From positions 113,928 through 177,927 of the forward strand of contig NZ_LWQS01000060.1 in NCBI RefSeq assembly GCF_001650695.1: a DNA stretch of 64,000 nt. The letters run 5' to 3'. Every line of letters starts with the position of its first letter. The first letter of the stretch is position 1. Shown piece by piece: positions 36,801 to 48,623 of the stretch. Position numbers and translations under genes: made by a program. The stretch comes from Chloroflexus islandicus (GTDB taxonomy: Bacteria > Chloroflexota > Chloroflexia > Chloroflexales > Chloroflexaceae). The notes under the pieces are model-generated. The model ran no database searches. It was not told the origin of the DNA and saw only the letters and a program-made list of their open reading frames with translations.

Positions 36801-39800
36801 CTTCGATCAGGTCGCTGAAGGTGTAGAGACCGCCGCCTGCCGTGGTGGTGAAGGCGACGAACTCACCCGCCTCGGCCTGACCGTTGCCATTGCTGTCGAG
36901 GTACAACTCGACCCGCACGCCGTTGATGCCCGTTTCACCGGTCTCGAACAGACCGTTGTTGTTCACGTCGTTCCACACCAGATTACCGAGCGTCAACGGC
37001 TCGAAGAAGCCGAAGTCGAGGGTCAGGTTGCCGTTGGCGTCATCGCCGTCGTTGGTCGGCTCGAACGACGGGTTGAGCGTGATCGGCCGGCTGACCACAC
37101 CACCGCCGGGCACGTCAGTGCCGTTGTCGTCGTTATCAAGGTTGTTGTCCGGATCGGGCGCCGGCTCATAGAGGCCAGTTGCCGCGCCATTGGCGCCAGT
37201 GCTCGAACGGTGGCGGTAGAGCGGCTGGCCCAGCGTGAAATTGCTCTCTGGGATGACCACGATGTAGTCACCCTGCTCAAGGCCGGTGAAGAGGTAGTTG
37301 CCGCTGGGATCAGTGGTCGTGAAGGTAACGAACTCGCCAGTATCAGGCTGGCTATTGCCGTTGCTATCGCGGTAGAGTTCGACCCGCACGCCGGGGATGC
37401 CATTCTCGCCGCTATCCACCACGCCGTTGTCGTTGCTGTCGTACCAGACCAAATTGCCTAGCGTGAGCCGCGGGTAGAGACCGAGATCCCACGTCAGGTC
37501 GTTGTTATTGGTTGCGCCGAGCGTGATCGTCGCAGTGCGCAAGGTCGCCGGATCGACATCCGAGTCGACTGCATTATTCGTTCCCTGATCAAGCGGGCTA
37601 ATAGCGTACTGGGCCGGAATGTTGCTAAAGACTAGATAGTAGGAACCGTCGATCAGTCGGTCGAAGAGATAGCTCGTCACCGCCGCCGTCGAAGTGCGCG
37701 TAATCGGCTGGATGCCCGGCGTCACCGGATCGCCGTCGAGCGGCTGGTTGGTCGTGGCATCGTAGATCGTGATCGTCACCCCGGCGATGTTGGTGGTTTC
37801 GCCGGCGTCCTGAATCCCGTTGCCGTTCACATCGAGCCAGACCCGATCGCCGATTTGGGCTTCGTCGAACAGGCCGAAGTCAATGGTCAGGTTACTGTTA
37901 ACGTCGATCGCCGGGTTTGTAATGCCGGTAGGCAAGGCGGTATCGGTCTCGCTAGTCGGCATTGAACCAACCCGCACCGTGAAATCCGGACTGCGTTCAT
38001 TGGTGCTGCTGGCAACCGCCGTACCGTTGTCGTTGTTATCAGTGGCGTCAGTATCCGGATCGAGACCCGGCTCGTAGGGGCCGGTCGCCATGCCATTGAT
38101 GCCCGTGCTCGACACCAGCGTCCCGTCCGAAACCACTTGAATGGCATACGTGCCGCCATCACGCAAACCGCCGAAGAAGTAGCGGCCGCCATTGCTGGTG
38201 TTGAAGAAAGCAATAACGGTGGTAAGTTCGGCTCCCTCCAGCACGCCATTGCCGTCGGCATCGTAGAGCAACTGCACCTCAATCCCATCAGCGCCAACCT
38301 CGCCAGCATCCACAATGCCATTGTTGTTGGCATCGATCCACACCCGGTTACCAACAGTCAAGCTATAAAAGCCGAAGTCAACCGTCAAGTTGGTGTTGCT
38401 GTCGCCATCTTCAGTGGTCGGTTCACCGTCAACGCTCAGCGTGACAGCCCTGCTCACAACCGGCGCTGAACTGTTTGTCATCACTCCCACATTCGGCCCG
38501 ATACCGTTGTCGTCATTATCAACATTATCATCAGGATCGGGCGTGCCGTCGCTGTCGTTGGCATTGCCGCCATCGCTGCTGCGGAAGAAGCGCAACGCGT
38601 TGCCGGCGCCAAAGTTGCTCGCCGGAATGACGACGAGGTAGTCGCCGGGGGCAAGGTTGTCGAAGCGATAGAGACCGCCGCCGGTAGTGTTCATCGCAGT
38701 CACCAGCGTATCAGTGCCGGCATCGTAGGCTCCGTTGCCGTTGGTATCGCGATAGAGCTGCACCGTCACGCCATCGATGCCGGGTTCGCCAGTATCAACC
38801 GTGCGGTTGTTGTTGTAGTCGTGCCAGACGAAGTTGCCCAACGCCAGCGGGCGGAAGAAGCCGAAGTCAACCGTCAGGTTGCCGTTATTGCCGTCGCCGT
38901 CGTTGGTTGGCTCATCTTGCGAGCGCAGGGTAATCAGGGCCGCGCGCACATTGCCACTGCCGTCGGTGGTGCCGTTGTCGTCGTTATCGACGTTATTATC
39001 GGGATCGGGTGTCGCCGCACCCTCGTAAGGGCCAGTGGCGCTGCCATTGGTGCCGGTGCTGGAACGGAAGGCCGGCATAGTACCGCTCGGCCCCAGCACC
39101 CCGCCGGCAGCGAAGTTACTGGCCGGGATCTCGACCAGATAGTTACCCGGATCAAGGTCGGCAAAGGCATAGAACCCGCCGCCGCTGGTAGTGGTTGTCG
39201 CCACCGGCGTATTCTCAGCGGGATCGATCGCGCCGTTGCGATTAGCGTCGTAGTACAGATTGACGGTCACGCCGTCAATGCCGCTTTCGCCGCCATCGAG
39301 CAGGCCGTTGTTATTCACATCGTTCCAGACCCGGTTGCCGAGGTTGACCAATTGGTAGAGACCGGCGTCCCACCTCTGGTCACTCTGGCCGGCAACCAGC
39401 GTGATCAACGCAGTTGCGCCACTCGTCCGGTCGGGATCGCTATCGGTTGCGTCGTTGCCACCCTGATCGCGCGGACTGCGCACATACCCAGTTGGCAGGT
39501 CGAAGACCAGATAGTAGTTATTTGCCGGGATCAGGTAGTTAAAGCCATAGATCCCAGAAGTATTGGTCGTGGTAGTGGCGATGAGGCTATCGCCGGCGCT
39601 TGGCAGACCATCACCATCGCTATCACGGTAGAGCCGCACCGTCACCCCGCTAATCCCCGTCTCGTCACCGCCGTTCTGCACGCCGTTGGCGTCGCGGTCG
39701 AACCAGACCAGATTGCCGAGGCTGGCCGGGCGGAAAAGGCCGAAGTCAACCGTTAGGTTACTGTTCTCGTTGCGGGCCGGGTCACTGATCGCAGGGGGCA

Positions 39801-42800
39801 GCGGATTGGTCTCACCGGTTGGTTCGGTGCTGGGCCGCAAGCGCACGATCGAGCTGCGGACAACGCTGCCGCTCTGGGTACCGTTATCGTCACTATCGGT
39901 ACTGTCGGTATCGGCATCGGGCGCCGGCTCGAAGGGGCCGCTGGCGCTGCCGTTAGTACCAGTGCTCGAAACATAGCCGCTCGGCAAGACTACCTCAACC
40001 AGATAGTCGCCTTGCTCTAAGCCGCTGAACAGGTAGTAGCCGCCGTTGCTGGTCGTCGTGGTCGCCACCGGCGTGGTCTCGCCGGAGTCGTTGACATCGC
40101 CGTCACCGTTAAGGTCACGGTAGAGGCGGACTTGCACGTTATCGAGCCCGCTCTCGCCGGTATCGAGGAGGCCGTTGTTATTCACATCGTTCCACACCCG
40201 GTTGCCCAGCGAGAGGAGCTGGTAGAGACCGGCGTCCCATGCCAGATCGTTCTCGCCCGACTCCAGATCGATCGTGATCGTCGTCGCGGTTGCTGCCACG
40301 CCGGTAGGCACGTCCGAGTCGGTCGCGTCGGTCGCTGCCGCCGCATCACCCACCGTAAAGGCGTAGCCAGCCGGGCGAGTAAAGCGGACGCGGTAGAGGC
40401 CGGGTTGCAGATCGGCAAAGCCGTAGCTGCCGCTACCATTAGTGGTGGTCGTCGCCAGCGTATCGTCGGCGGTGCCAAAGGTGCGGTCGCGGCCAGCCCC
40501 AATGAGTGCAACGGTTACATTATTGAAGCCGGGTTCGCCTGCCTCTTGCACACCGTTGCCATTGAGGTCTTCCCAGACCAAATCACCCAAGCTGGCCGGA
40601 ATGACCAGACCGGCATCCCATGTCAGATCATTCTCACCCGACTCAAGCGTAGTGGCGATCATCACGCCGCTGGCGTCAGCATCGCTATCATTGGCATCGG
40701 TCGCGCCGGCCACTTCGGCGGCAGTAATGTCGCGGTAGGTAAACCGCTCGCCGCTCGGCGCGGTAACGGTGATCTGGTACGTACCCGGCGCAAGATCGGT
40801 GAAGCTGTAGAGGCCGCCGCCAGCAGTGGTAGTGGTCTGGCTAACCGCCACACCTGCGCCGGTCGTTCCGGTTAGTGTCACCGTAACACCATTAATCCCG
40901 GTTTCACCGGCGTCTTGCAGACCATTGCCGTTGGTATCGCGCCAGACGTAGTTGCCGATGCTGGCTGGCCGGTAGAGACCGGCGTCCCACGTCAGGTCTT
41001 CTTCACCCGATTCGAGCGTGGTGGCTGCCATCACGCCGCTGGCATCGGCGTCAGAGTCACCCAGATCATCACCCTGATTGGCGGCGGTGAAGACATAGCC
41101 AGATGGCGCCGTGACGCTGACGGTGTACGTACCCGGCACGAGGTTCGCGAAGAGATAGAAGCCGTTCGCATCGGTTTGCTGCGACAACGAAACCAGATTG
41201 CCGTCGCCAGTGGTGCCGTTTAGCGTCACCGTCACATTGGACATCGCCGGCTCGCCGGCATCTTGGCGGCCATTGCCGTTGCGGTCTTCCCAAACGAAGT
41301 TGCCGATGCGCGCCAACTGGTAGAGACCAAGGTCGTACTGCGGGTTATTGCCCGACACCGGTGTAAACGGCGCGGTCTCAAAGCTGCTGTTGGCGTCGCT
41401 GTCGAGCTGATCGTCCGTACCGCGATCCTGCGGACTACGGAAGTAGCCGGTTGGAATCTCGCTGAAGCGGATGCGATACGTGCCGGGGAAGAGGTGCGTG
41501 AACTGGTAGAGACCGTTCAGATCGGTATAAGTCACATCGAGCACCGTGCCGTCGCTGTCGCGCAGCAACTCGACCCGCACGCCGGGCACGCCATCAGTCT
41601 CGCCAGCGTCTTGAATACCATTCGCGTTGCGGTCGATCCAGACCCGATCGCCGACCGTGATCGTCTCGAAGATACCGGCGTCAACGGTCAGGTTGGTCTC
41701 ATTGGAAGCAAGCCGGATAATGCCGGTGCGCCCGTCGAGTGGGTTGGCATCGCTATCGAGCGCATCGTCGCTGCCCTGATCAGCGCGGGTGAACGAACGA
41801 TCGGCGGGCAGATTGCTAAAGACAACGTAGTATTCACCCGGCAGCAGGTTCGTGAACAGGTAGAGGCCGTTGCTATCGGTATTCTGTGTCGCTACCAGCG
41901 TGCCGTTGAGGGTGTACAAGCTGACCGTCACACCCGCCACTCCGGTTTCGCCACTATCCTGAATCCCGTTCACATTGGCGTCGAACCAGACGTAGTTGCC
42001 GAGGCTGGCCGGGTTGAGCACACCCATATCGAGGGTGAGATTAACCGCGCTCGACGCCAACTCAACAATCGGCGTGCGCCGGTTGTTATCAACGTCGCTG
42101 TTGGTCTCGTCGGTCGCCGCAGCCGCGTCGCGCGGGCTCAGCAAGCTGTAGCCGGGAGCCACGCCGAACTGGACGAAGTAGCGGCCGGGCATCAAGTTAT
42201 CAAAGCGGTAGAAACCATTGCTATCGGTGGCCGTACTAGCAACCAGCACATCATCGCCAGTGCCGGCCAACCCGTCGGGGCCGGGTTGGTAGAGCGACAC
42301 CGGCACGCCGGACACGCCGGGTTCGCCGCCGTCTTGGCGACCATTGCCATTGATATCGTGCCACACCCGATCGCCAATGCTGGCCAACTGGTAGAGGCCA
42401 AGATCCCAGCGCAGATCGTTCTCGCCGGCGCTCAGGGTGGTCTGCACCGTCAAGAAGGTATTTGGATCAACATCCGAGTCCGCATTATCGTTTCCACCCT
42501 GATCCTGCGGGCTAACGATAAAGCTAGCGGGCACAACGAAGCGCAGATAGTAATCGCCGGCCAACAGATTGTCAAAGCGGTAGAGGCCATCAACATCAGT
42601 GACGGTGGTATTGAGTACATTACCTGCGCCGTCGTAGAGCACGACTTGCACGCCGGGCACGCCGGCCGTCTCGTTGGCATCCTGAATGCCGTTGGCGTTG
42701 AGATCGAGCCAAACCCGATCGCCGATGCTGGCGGTCGGCACGATGCCGAAGTCCCACGTTGGATCATTCTCACCCGGATCGAGCGTGGTCGCAGCCGTCT

Positions 42801-45800
42801 GGCGCGTGACCGGATCGGCGTCGCTGTCGAGCGTATCATCCGTCCCCTGATTTTGCGGGCTCGCGCGGTAGCCGCTCGGCAGGCTAAACTCAACGTAGTA
42901 ATCGGCAGGAATGAGATTGGTAAAGGTGTAGAGGCCGCTGCTATTGGTGGTGGTGGTCGCCACCGGCACGCTGCTGCCGGGCCGGTAGAGGCGCACCGTC
43001 ACCCCGCTCACTCCCGGTTCGCCGGCATCTTGGATGCCGTTATTGTTGGTATCGCTCCATACCCGGTCGCCGATGGTGGCGAAGACGAATACCCCCATAT
43101 CCCAATTGGGATCGTTCTGGCCGGGCGCGAGATTGATCAGCGCGGTGCGGCGGGTGGTGCGATCAGCATCGCTATCGGCGGCATCATCCGCACCTTGATC
43201 AGTTGCTGTCACTGCATACCCAGCCGGCGGCGGGCCAAACTGGACGAAGTAGCGGCCGGGGGGCAGGTTGGTGAAGCTGTAGTTGCCGTTGCTATCGGTC
43301 GTGGTCGTCGCCACCAACTCATCATCGGCAGTGCCGGCAACGCCATCGTAGCCGGGCCGGTAGAGGCTCACCTCTACCCCGCTCACTCCCGGCTCGCCAG
43401 CATCTTGGATGCCGTTGTAATTGAGATCATTCCAGACCCGATCGCCAAGGCTGGCCGGCGTCGCCACCAAACCGGCATCCCAGCGCAGGTCGGTCTGATT
43501 GGCAGCCAGCGTAATCACCGTCGTGAGACCGGTCGCGTCAGCATCGCTATCGAGGGCATCGTTCGCCCCCTGATCGGGCGTGGTGAAGCTATAGCCGGCA
43601 GGCAATCCGCTAAAGCGCACCCGGTAGGTACCGGCGTTCAGCCCGGTGAAGCCATAACGGCCAGCGCCATCGGTGACGGTGGTGGTCGGTTGCACGCCGG
43701 GAGTCGCCGGATCGCTATCAATCGGATTGCCGCTGCCATCGAGCAGCTCAACCGTCACGCCGGCCACGCCGGGTTCACCGGCATCTTGGATGCCGTTATT
43801 GTTGGTATCGAACCACACCCGATCGCCCAGCGCCGCGCCACGGATAAAGCCGAAATCGAGGGTCTGGTTGCCGTTAGCATCATCACCGTCGTTCACCGGC
43901 TCGCCGCCCGCCGAGAGCGTAATCGGCAACGAGCGCACAACGCCGCCGATCAGATCACCGTTGTCGTCGTGGTCAACATCGTTATCGGGATCAGGCGCCG
44001 GATCATTGCCGCTGCTGGTGCGCATGCCGAACAGCGCACCGCCGGGGGCGAAGTTGCTGTCATCAACCACCACAATGTAGTTGCCGGCGGCCAAATTGGT
44101 GAACTGGTAATAGCCGGCTTCACCGCCGACCGTCATCGTCACCGAGCTGCCGACATGCTCGCCGGGATCAGGCTGGCCATTGTTGTTGAAATCGCGGAAC
44201 AGGCTCAACGACACGCCATTAATGCCGGTCTCGCCATTGGCCGGCTCGTAGCGGCCATCGTTATCGCGGTCGTACCAGACTCGATTGCCTAGCCGGAGTG
44301 TGCCGGACGGCGCGATCAGACCGGCGTCGCGGCTGCGGTCAAGCTGATTCGCCGCGAGAGAAAAGACCCCTGTGCGACCGGTTGCCGGGTTAGCGTCTGA
44401 GTCGGCCTCGTCGTTGCTGCCGGCATCAGCCGTGGTGAAGGTAAAGCCGGCGGGCAAGACAAATTCGATGTAGTAATTGCCGGGATTGAGGTTACTGAAA
44501 ATGTAGTAACCGGGATTGCCAAGGAAATCGTCGGCGGTAACGGTCGTCGCCACCAGCGAATTATCCGAGCGATAGAGGCGCACGGTCACGCCATTCACGC
44601 CATCGCCGGGAGGTTCATCTTGAATCCCGTTGCCATTGCGGTCGATCCAGACATAATTGCCAACCGCGGTCACCGTCACCAAACCGACGTCCCACGTATT
44701 ATCGTTCTCGCCTGCGACCAACTCGGTCACAGCGCTATAGCGGCTCACCGGATCAATATCCGAATCGATAGCGTCATTCGCTCCCACATTAGGGGTGGTA
44801 AAGCCATAGCCGGCCGGCGGCGTCACGCGGATATAGTAATTGCCGGGCGGAATATCAGCCGGATCAGAGAAGAGATAGAACCCGGGATTGCCGTCATTAT
44901 CCGGGCCAGAGATGGTAAAGCCAACCCAGCGATCGCCAGCGCTGGGGCCGGTGATGCCGTCATTATCCTGATAGAAATCGATCCGGGCGCCATTGACACC
45001 CACCTCACCGAGGTCTTGGATCCCGTTGAGATTCGCGTCGAGCCAGACATAGTTGCCGTAAGAGGGCGGCAACACCGCTCCTCGCCGGATGCCGACGCGC
45101 GGCGGCTCGGCGGCCAGCAACGGGTTGCCATTGATATCGGTGGCGCGATAGCCAAAGGTATTCCAAGCCACCTCGCCGGGAGTGCCGCCAACCGGCGCAC
45201 GCATCGGCCACGTAATCACCACTGAGTCTTGCGGATAGAGAATCCGGCTGCCGAAATTGATCCGGATCGAGCGCACAGTGGTAATATCAGCCGGCAACGA
45301 GGTTGACCATTGCGGATCGACGCAGCCGGGTGAGTCGATGGGATTACCGTCTACATCAGCTAGACCGAGATCAGGATTCCGGCATGGATTATTAGTCGTG
45401 CTGTAATAGACCGTCGCGCCGTCGGGCACGCTAATCGGGCCGGCCAAATACGGCTGCCACTCGCTTTCGCGTGGATCGTTGAAACGCACCACGCCAACAT
45501 CGCCAACCCACGGCAAAATATCGATCAGCACCAGATTGGTCAGCGCGACCGAATTGGTATTAGTAATAATCAACTGGTAATCGGCCATGCCGCCGGGAGT
45601 AGTTTGGCCAATGTCAGGATCATACGACCATGCCGTATCGAGCTGGCCCATCACTAGCTTGAGCGAGCTGGCATTCGCCGCTGCGGCCAGACTCAGACTA
45701 GCAATCGACGACGAGCAGAGCAATTCGGTGATATTGCCGTCACCGTCAACATCAAACGTATCAGGATTTTGCTGGCTACAGCGATCGATAAAGATCTCGC

Positions 45801-47610
45801 CGGGCGGGTTGGCAAAGCTCGCCAGCGAAGCGGTATTGTTGACCGTGCCGGTCAAGGTGCGCGGATCAATCCGGGCGCGGAAGCGCAGGGTAAACGCGGC
45901 ATTCGGCGGCAAGCTATAGCTATCCCAACGCCAGCGCAGCAGCGTGCGACCAGTGCCGTTGTAATTCGGGATGGTCTCGAAGACCGGATCAGGCGCGCCG
46001 GACGGGCGCGACACGACCGACCAACTGCCGGGCACATAACTCAGGCTCGTCACCAGCAAATCGGCCAACACCGGATTCACCAGCGCCGCCGCCGGCGTCC
46101 CAACCTGCTCATTCTGCAATGTAATCGTATACTCTACCGTATCACCCGAATAGGCGATCGCGGGATTAACCGACTTGGTGACAATCGCGCGCGCACCGGG
46201 TTCGATAATGCGAGTGCGCGCTTCGCTCACCCGCGTAGAGGTAAAACCATTGAAGGTATAGGCGCTGGTTGCCTGATTGACGATCACCGCATTGACCGGG
46301 TTAGCGGTGACAATAGCGCTGAAATTGTGGCCGGTAGCGCTGAAGCCGAACGGCAACGGATCGAGATAGCGCCAGCGAATAGCCGTAATCTGCTCGCCGG
46401 GGGCTAAGGTCAGCGTCGCACAACCACCGCCGGTCGTCGGCGCGATATTAACGCAGCTCGTAGTGGTAAAGGGGCTGCCGGGAACGCCGGCAAAGGTTGA
46501 GTTGAGATTCGTCGTATATTCGAGCGCCACCCGGACACCAGAGACATTCCCGCCGCCGGCGGTGATGCGCGTCACCTGCAACTCCGGCGGCACCGGATCG
46601 GTAATCACCACATCGTTCAGCGCCGTGGTGCCGGTATTCACCGCGCTGAGGGTATAGGTCACGGTATCGCCAATCAATGCCGAATCTGGGCCGCTCTTGC
46701 TCGCACCCAACCCGGGGGTAGGCGGCTGGATGCGACGCACATCGTCGTCGGTCAAGGTCAACGTCACCGAACCAGCCTGCGCCGTGACATCCATCACATT
46801 CCGCACCTGCGTGCCAACCGGAAACGAGGCCGAAGGGAAGATCACCGTCACAGTCCGGGTGGCGCAGAGACTACCCGGTACGGTCAGGTTGGTCACCGGC
46901 CACGTCACGGTATTCGTCACATTATTATAGGTACCGCCATTGGAGGCGCTCTCAAAGGTCACGCCAGCAGGCAGGGTATCAACTATTTGGACATTGGTCA
47001 GATTGAGCGAACCAGAGCCATTATTCGGAATACAAACCTGCAACTGGTAGGTCGTCGGCACATCAGGCGCGCCGCCGGAAACGAAGGTCTTGGTCGCGAC
47101 TGCGCGCGGTTCGGCGCGGGCCGTAATCGTCAATGAGTTCGAGAGGCGCGGCGGCGCGGTAGTCGCGCGCATCTCGGCGCGGAGGGTCGCCGTCGTGCCA
47201 TCGGGGGTGGTACCGGCGGGGAAGCGCACCCGCAGTTCGAGCCGGCCGGAATCACCAGCGGCCAGCGGCGCATTAAATGCCCACGTCACGGTGCGCGTTG
47301 CCGGATTGTACGAGGGTGACGTTCCAGCGCCAAGGGCTTGGACATCACCAGCGCCGCCGGCCAATTCGGGCGGGATCACGACCGTGACGGTGGCATTTTC
47401 GCACGGCGTATTGAGCACGCTCGAACAGCTATAGTCAACATTAATCACCGACCAATCGCCGCTATTCACCACCGGGAAATTGGTGCTGAGCACGACGTTG
47501 ACGGTCGCGTTAGCGAAGGCAACATCAGGCCGCAAGCTGACAAAGGCTACAGCCATGATCAACAACAAACTGAGGATGGAACGGCGAACGGTAGCAAATT
47601 GATGTGCCAT
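30886..47610 (-). CDS. Giant secreted protein with about 35 SdrD_B-type repeats (5,574 aa)
   Basis: An extracellular protein of roughly 570-580 kDa. A signal peptide ends near VAFANA. Several DUF11-like domains follow ('[20 protein letters not shown]', '[15 protein letters not shown]', '[20 protein letters not shown]'). From about residue 852 to 5,450 I count 35 units beginning 'GN/DxVWxDxNxNGIQDxGE', continuing 'GxYxFxxLxPGxYxV' and 'DSDADP', and ending near 'TWDAGL'. This is the SdrD_B/Cna-B-like fold; the DxNxNGxxD loops suggest calcium binding. A final beta domain ('[20 protein letters not shown]') leads to the tail '[11 protein letters not shown]'. No LPXTG or transmembrane anchor is seen. 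The ATG at 47610 has GAGG upstream. Likely a fibre or sheath component of the filament surface (inference). Confidence 0.9.
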   Translation of the reverse strand: MAHQFATVRRSILSLLLIMAVAFVSLRPDVAFANATVNVVLSTNFPVVNSGDWSVINVDYSCSSVLNTPCENATVTVVIPPELAGGAGDVQALGAGTSPSYNPATRTVTWAFNAPLAAGDSGRLELRVRFPAGTTPDGTTATLRAEMRATTAPPRLSNSLTITARAEPRAVATKTFVSGGAPDVPTTYQLQVCIPNNGSGSLNLTNVQIVDTLPAGVTFESASNGGTYNNVTNTVTWPVTNLTVPGSLCATRTVTVIFPSASFPVGTQVRNVMDVTAQAGSVTLTLTDDDVRRIQPPTPGLGASKSGPDSALIGDTVTYTLSAVNTGTTALNDVVITDPVPPELQVTRITAGGGNVSGVRVALEYTTNLNSTFAGVPGSPFTTTSCVNIAPTTGGGCATLTLAPGEQITAIRWRYLDPLPFGFSATGHNFSAIVTANPVNAVIVNQATSAYTFNGFTSTRVSEARTRIIEPGARAIVTKSVNPAIAYSGDTVEYTITLQNEQVGTPAAALVNPVLADLLVTSLSYVPGSWSVVSRPSGAPDPVFETIPNYNGTGRTLLRWRWDSYSLPPNAAFTLRFRARIDPRTLTGTVNNTASLASFANPPGEIFIDRCSQQNPDTFDVDGDGNITELLCSSSIASLSLAAAANASSLKLVMGQLDTAWSYDPDIGQTTPGGMADYQLIITNTNSVALTNLVLIDILPWVGDVGVVRFNDPRESEWQPYLAGPISVPDGATVYYSTTNNPCRNPDLGLADVDGNPIDSPGCVDPQWSTSLPADITTVRSIRINFGSRILYPQDSVVITWPMRAPVGGTPGEVAWNTFGYRATDINGNPLLAAEPPRVGIRRGAVLPPSYGNYVWLDANLNGIQDLGEVGVNGARIDFYQDNDGITGPSAGDRWVGFTISGPDNDGNPGFYLFSDPADIPPGNYYIRVTPPAGYGFTTPNVGANDAIDSDIDPVSRYSAVTELVAGENDNTWDVGLVTVTAVGNYVWIDRNGNGIQDEPPGDGVNGVTVRLYRSDNSLVATTVTADDFLGNPGYYIFSNLNPGNYYIEFVLPAGFTFTTADAGSNDEADSDANPATGRTGVFSLAANQLDRSRDAGLIAPSGTLRLGNRVWYDRDNDGRYEPANGETGINGVSLSLFRDFNNNGQPDPGEHVGSSVTMTVGGEAGYYQFTNLAAGNYIVVVDDSNFAPGGALFGMRTSSGNDPAPDPDNDVDHDDNGDLIGGVVRSLPITLSAGGEPVNDGDDANGNQTLDFGFIRGAALGDRVWFDTNNNGIQDAGEPGVAGVTVELLDGSGNPIDSDPATPGVQPTTTVTDGAGRYGFTGLNAGTYRVRFSGLPAGYSFTTPDQGANDALDSDADATGLTTVITLAANQTDLRWDAGLVATPASLGDRVWNDLNYNGIQDAGEPGVSGVEVSLYRPGYDGVAGTADDELVATTTTDSNGNYSFTNLPPGRYFVQFGPPPAGYAVTATDQGADDAADSDADRTTRRTALINLAPGQNDPNWDMGVFVFATIGDRVWSDTNNNGIQDAGEPGVSGVTVRLYRPGSSVPVATTTTNSSGLYTFTNLIPADYYVEFSLPSGYRASPQNQGTDDTLDSDADPVTRQTAATTLDPGENDPTWDFGIVPTASIGDRVWLDLNANGIQDANETAGVPGVQVVLYDGAGNVLNTTVTDVDGLYRFDNLLAGDYYLRFVVPASFIVSPQDQGGNDNADSDVDPNTFLTVQTTLSAGENDLRWDLGLYQLASIGDRVWHDINGNGRQDGGEPGVSGVPVSLYQPGPDGLAGTGDDVLVASTATDSNGFYRFDNLMPGRYFVQFGVAPGYSLLSPRDAAAATDETNSDVDNNRRTPIVELASSAVNLTLDMGVLNPASLGNYVWFDANVNGIQDSGETGVAGVTVSLYTLNGTLVATQNTDSNGLYLFTNLLPGEYYVVFSNLPADRSFTRADQGSDDALDSDANPLDGRTGIIRLASNETNLTVDAGIFETITVGDRVWIDRNANGIQDAGETDGVPGVRVELLRDSDGTVLDVTYTDLNGLYQFTHLFPGTYRIRFSEIPTGYFRSPQDRGTDDQLDSDANSSFETAPFTPVSGNNPQYDLGLYQLARIGNFVWEDRNGNGRQDAGEPAMSNVTVTLNGTTGDGNLVSLSQQTDANGFYLFANLVPGTYTVSVTAPSGYVFTAANQGDDLGDSDADASGVMAATTLESGEEDLTWDAGLYRPASIGNYVWRDTNGNGLQDAGETGINGVTVTLTGTTGAGVAVSQTTTTAGGGLYSFTDLAPGTYQITVTAPSGERFTYRDITAAEVAGATDANDSDADASGVMIATTLESGENDLTWDAGLVIPASLGDLVWEDLNGNGVQEAGEPGFNNVTVALIGAGRDRTFGTADDTLATTTTNGSGSYGFADLQPGLYRVRFTRPAGYAFTVGDAAAATDATDSDVPTGVAATATTITIDLESGENDLAWDAGLYQLLSLGNRVWNDVNNNGLLDTGESGLDNVQVRLYRDLNGDGDVNDSGETTPVATTTTSNGGYYLFSGLEQGDYLVEVVLPSGYVSSTGTNGSASGPFEPAPDADTDSTDSDDNGTQSGSVVRSSIVRLRPSTEPTGETNPLPPAISDPARNENSNLTVDFGLFRPASLGNLVWFDRDANGVQNGGDETGISGVTVRLYRDSDGDGLPSAGDSLIATTTTNTSGIYGFNYLIPANNYYLVFDLPTGYVRSPRDQGGNDATDSDPDRTSGATALITLVAGQSDQRWDAGLYQLVNLGNRVWNDVNNNGLLDGGESGIDGVTVNLYYDANRNGAIDPAENTPVATTTTSGGGFYAFADLDPGNYLVEIPASNFAAGGVLGPSGTMPAFRSSTGTNGSATGPYEGAATPDPDNNVDNDDNGTTDGSGNVRAALITLRSQDEPTNDGDGNNGNLTVDFGFFRPLALGNFVWHDYNNNRTVDTGEPGIDGVTVQLYRDTNGNGAYDAGTDTLVTAMNTTGGGLYRFDNLAPGDYLVVIPASNFGAGNALRFFRSSDGGNANDSDGTPDPDDNVDNDDNGIGPNVGVMTNSSAPVVSRAVTLSVDGEPTTEDGDSNTNLTVDFGFYSLTVGNRVWIDANNNGIVDAGEVGADGIEVQLLYDADGNGVLEGAELTTVIAFFNTSNGGRYFFGGLRDGGTYAIQVVSDGTLVSSTGINGMATGPYEPGLDPDTDATDNNDNGTAVASSTNERSPDFTVRVGSMPTSETDTALPTGITNPAIDVNSNLTIDFGLFDEAQIGDRVWLDVNGNGIQDAGETTNIAGVTITIYDATTNQPLDGDPVTPGIQPITRTSTAAVTSYLFDRLIDGSYYLVFSNIPAQYAISPLDQGTNNAVDSDVDPATLRTATITLGATNNNDLTWDLGLYPRLTLGNLVWYDSNDNGVVDSGENGIPGVRVELYRDSNGNSQPDTGEFVTFTTTDPSGNYLFTGLEQGDYIVVIPESNFTLGQPLYRHRSSTGANGAATGLYEPAPDPDNNLDNDDNGTDVPGGGVVSRPITLNPSFEPTNDGDDANGNLTLDFGFFEPLTLGNLVWNDVNNNGLFETGETGINGVRVELYLDSNGNGQAEAGEFVAFTTTAGGGLYTFSDLIEGNYIVRIPASQFATGQPLAGFVSSTGTNGSSTGAYEGDLTPDPDNNVDNDDNGTTGASGNVDSLPITLTRGSEPPIAIDGDGDNGNLTVDFGFFRHARLGDRVWHDVNANGLQESGELGISGVTVELYSAGADGQIGGGDDALVATTTTDASGIYGFSYLIPGNYYVRFALPTGYTDVSPPDQGSDNTIDSDADPVTRQTVVIALAAGDNDPTWDMGVFNRASVGNFVWEDRNGNGRQDTGEPGIPGVTVTLYRASDDSVAGTATTAADGSYSITGLLPGEYYVVFSNLPSGYVFTAADQGDNALDSDANPTTGRTANFTLVSGQTDLTWDAGAYRPASIGNYVWLDVNGDGIQNDGTTGITGVTVTLSGTTGAGVTVNLSTTTDSSGFYLFDNLAPGTYTVTVARPSGYEFTAANQGADDAVDSDADPTTGAMSATVLESGEEDLMWDAGLYQPASIGNYVWDDTNGNGVQDTGEPGVANVTVTLSGTTGAGVAVNRSTTTDSNGFYLFDNLAPGTYTVTVVRPSGYEFTAANQGTDDAVDSDVVNPATGAMSATELVSGEADLTWDAGLYQPASIGNYVWNDLNGNGVQDTGEPGVANVTVTLNGTTGAGVTVNRTTTTNGSGLYLFDGLAPGTYTVTVVRPSGYEFTAANQGADDAVDSDADPTTGAMSATGLVSGEADLTWDAGLYQPASIGDRVWRDSNGNGVQDAGELGVANVEVRLSGTTGAGVAVNRTTFTDSDGRYRFDDLAPGEYAITVIAPPNDAFTVPNQGGDDALDSDADASGAMPSTTLTSGEEDLTWDAGLFGAASIGNLVWDDLNGNGVQDAGEPGVANVTVTLSGTTGAGVAVNLSTTTDSNGFYLFDGLAPGTYTVTVALPSGYEFTAANQGTDDAVDSDADPTTGAMSATVLVSGEEDLTWDAGLYQPASIGNYVWEDLNGNGVQDTGEPGIGGVTVTLYRASDNSVAGTATTAPDGSYSITNLVPGEYYIVFSNLPSGYVFTAADQGSNNAVDSDANQTTGRTATFTLVSGQSDLTWDAGLYQPASVGNYVWRDVNGDGVQDAGEPGISGVTVTLTGAGPDGVFGTADDVSRTTTTDSNGEYLFDNLPPGSYRLTFSDIPAGLTFSPADQGGDDTADSDVITSGGATDVFALTSGQSDLSRDAGLYPLLSLGNLVWVDTNNNGVVDSGESGAGSVQVRLYRDSNGNGAWDAADQLVATMWTDSNGNYRFTGLPQGNYFVVLPGWQFGIDGFWYGYRSSTGAFSLTAGPYEPAPDANTDLDNDDNGTRQADAGSDFNIVSGVIELRPNSEPDTAVDGDGRDSNLTIDFGIFRPAVVGDLVWSDRDGNGVQDTEEPGVANVRVTLYYVGADGIAGTADDVEVATQLTDSNGFYEFTDLLPGDYYLVFSELPAGARFTAADQGADDTLDSDADPVTGVTAVFSLESGTIAWDWDAGLLLPASVGNRVWLDANGNGVQDSGERGIEGVTVRLTGTDIDGNPVDLSTTTDSNGDYLFDNLPPGSYRLTFSGIPAGLTFSPADQGSDDTADSDVITSGGETAVFDLVRGQNDLSRDAGLYPLLSLGNLVWVDTNNNGVVDSGESGASSVQVRLYRDSNGNGVWDAADQLVATTWTDSNGNYRFTGLPQGNYFVVLPGWQFGIDGFWPGYRSSTGDFSLTAGPYEPAPNANNDRDNDDNGTRQADAGSDFNIVSGVIELRPDSEPDTAVDGDGRDSNLTIDFGIFQPASVGNRVWNDLNANGIAESGEEGVSGVTVRLYRSDGTLVGTVVTGSDGSYLFTELPPGNYYIEFGLPEGWVFSPQGQGSDSGSDSDVDPNTQRTQVFMLTSGQNDLSWWAGIHRAPPTAITLLSFTAERQSNGVLLRWVTGSERDTLGFVILRSASGNRADAVPIVATPIPAQGSAGGGASYQWLDRTAQPNVSYHYWLVEIETGGSRNEFALHSPALQFTYRVLVPIIQR
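31586..32300 (-). repeat. In-frame segmental duplication within the giant gene, copy 1
   Basis: About 715 bp nearly identical to 32810-33524 at a constant offset of 1,224 bp (408 codons, so in frame). It covers the '[20 protein letters not shown]' unit and its neighbours, differing at only a few positions by eye. It indicates a recent duplication or gene conversion. Confidence 0.85.
32810..33524 (-). repeat. In-frame segmental duplication within the giant gene, copy 2
   Basis: Partner of 31586-32300. The encoded segment '[14 protein letters not shown]' and the following '[16 protein letters not shown]' are repeated almost unchanged. Confidence 0.85.
33960..35790 (-). repeat. Block of near-identical SdrD_B units
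   Basis: Five consecutive units of about 355-360 bp carry almost the same sequence ('[17 protein letters not shown]', '[13 protein letters not shown]', '[10 protein letters not shown]', '[16 protein letters not shown]'). Units elsewhere in the gene are much more diverged, so this block has probably been homogenised by recombination. Confidence 0.85.
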
Positions 47611-48407
47611 GAGCGTAGCCTCTTATAGACAACTGGTGCTATGACGATAACGGCGATACCCTTCGGCAGTAGCCGAAAGCCGACCGAAAGGTCTTGCGAT
47701 AGTATACAACCTACGACGAACAGGTGTATTACCAGAAGGACATCGCGATGGTAACTATTAAAACCCCGTCTTCTGGCAACACCTAATTGTTGCGAAATAG
47801 CAGCGGTAAATAAGGTGCACAAGCGCTGCATTTTGATCCGACTACTAGCGCGAATACCGGCGCGATCGGCAAAGGCATATCGACATACGTTGTCCAGCAC
47901 GACACAATCAACTCTGCTACCGAATCACTAGCGATGTGTGAACGGAATCCATACTTGAGAGGACGCACCGCAGCATCTACAGCACGAGATGCTTTAGCAG
48001 CAGTCGCGGATTATCTCTTAAACCGCTAAGACCTGCGCCGCAGCATACGGACTGGTTGCGTATGCCCATGTTGAGATGAAACTCTGAAACATCCCCATAC
48101 CGTGATGCTTCAGCCGCCGCCGCGGGTTCTCATGCCTTCTTGAACGGGACCAGATAGCGTCGAAGGCTTAGATGCAGTTTGCCCAGTAGATGCTAGATCG
48201 ATTGGCGCAACTATTTTATCTCTGTGTAGAGAGTCCACAACCAGCAATCACACCATCAGCAACACAAATAGTATCAACTGCCATGCAATTGATAGTAATA
48301 CTCATTCAATCCAAACTCGACGATATTCCTAGGCATTTCAGAGACATCTAATAGAGTTACCCTCGCCAAACGCCCCAAATAAGGTACATATATGCAAAAT
48401 TTTGAGG
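47611..48407. other. Intergenic region between the giant gene and the photosynthesis block
   Basis: Nearly 800 bp with no credible gene. On the minus strand TATACT (47701-47706) could be the -10 of the giant gene, giving a leader of about 85 nt; a TTCGGC-AGTA-GCCGAA hairpin (47662-47677) lies in that leader. Two imperfect copies of a 33-nt sequence occur at 47985-48017 and 48101-48134 (shared GATGCTT, AGC, CGCGG and CTC). I compared the region with riboswitch and tRNA patterns I know and found no match. Confidence 0.6.
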
Positions 48408-48436
48408 TTGACAAGCGATTGCACAATTTTTACAAA
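48408..48436 (+). promoter_or_regulatory. Promoter P1 upstream of pucC-like gene
   Basis: TTGACA (48408-48413), a 17-nt spacer and TACAAA (48431-48436). The -35 is consensus. It partly precedes a second promoter; both face the pucC-like gene. Confidence 0.55.
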
Positions 48437-48438
48437 TA

Positions 48439-48467
48439 TTGCACATGCCTGTAATATATGCTATACT
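48439..48467 (+). promoter_or_regulatory. Promoter P2 upstream of pucC-like gene
   Basis: TTGCAC (48439-48444), a 17-nt spacer and TATACT (48462-48467), with TGC directly before the -10. This is the best sigma-70 promoter in the window. The leader to the ATG at 48624 is about 150 nt and contains a GTAG-x2-CGCA/TGCG-CTAC hairpin (48561-48581). Confidence 0.75.
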
Positions 48468-48623
48468 CGCTGCGAAAAGAACATTCCGAATGCCTCCATT
48501 ATCTACAGTGATCGCTTGCCGCGTCTGCCAACAGCGAGTTAGTCGTTGTACCCGGAAAAAGTAGTACGCAATCTGCGCTACAGGTTTATTCGCCTCATCT
48601 AACCAACTAGAAAGGTGTGCGTG

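Noticed and set aside
41263..44292. Plus-strand open frame of 1,009 codons, and others of several hundred codons (for example 34675-36687 and 32380-33435) opposite the giant gene
   Set aside because: They are antisense to SdrD_B repeats whose codon periodicity keeps stops out of the opposite strand. The translations are repetitive in step with the units, have no ribosome-binding site and match no fold.
47559..47968. Minus-strand frames of 60-113 codons upstream of the giant gene
   Set aside because: They overlap the giant gene's start or leader and show no recognisable domain or ribosome-binding site.
47611..48623. Possible riboswitch or other structured RNA in the long leader regions
   Set aside because: Compared with c-di-GMP, cobalamin and tRNA/tmRNA patterns I know; no conserved core was found.
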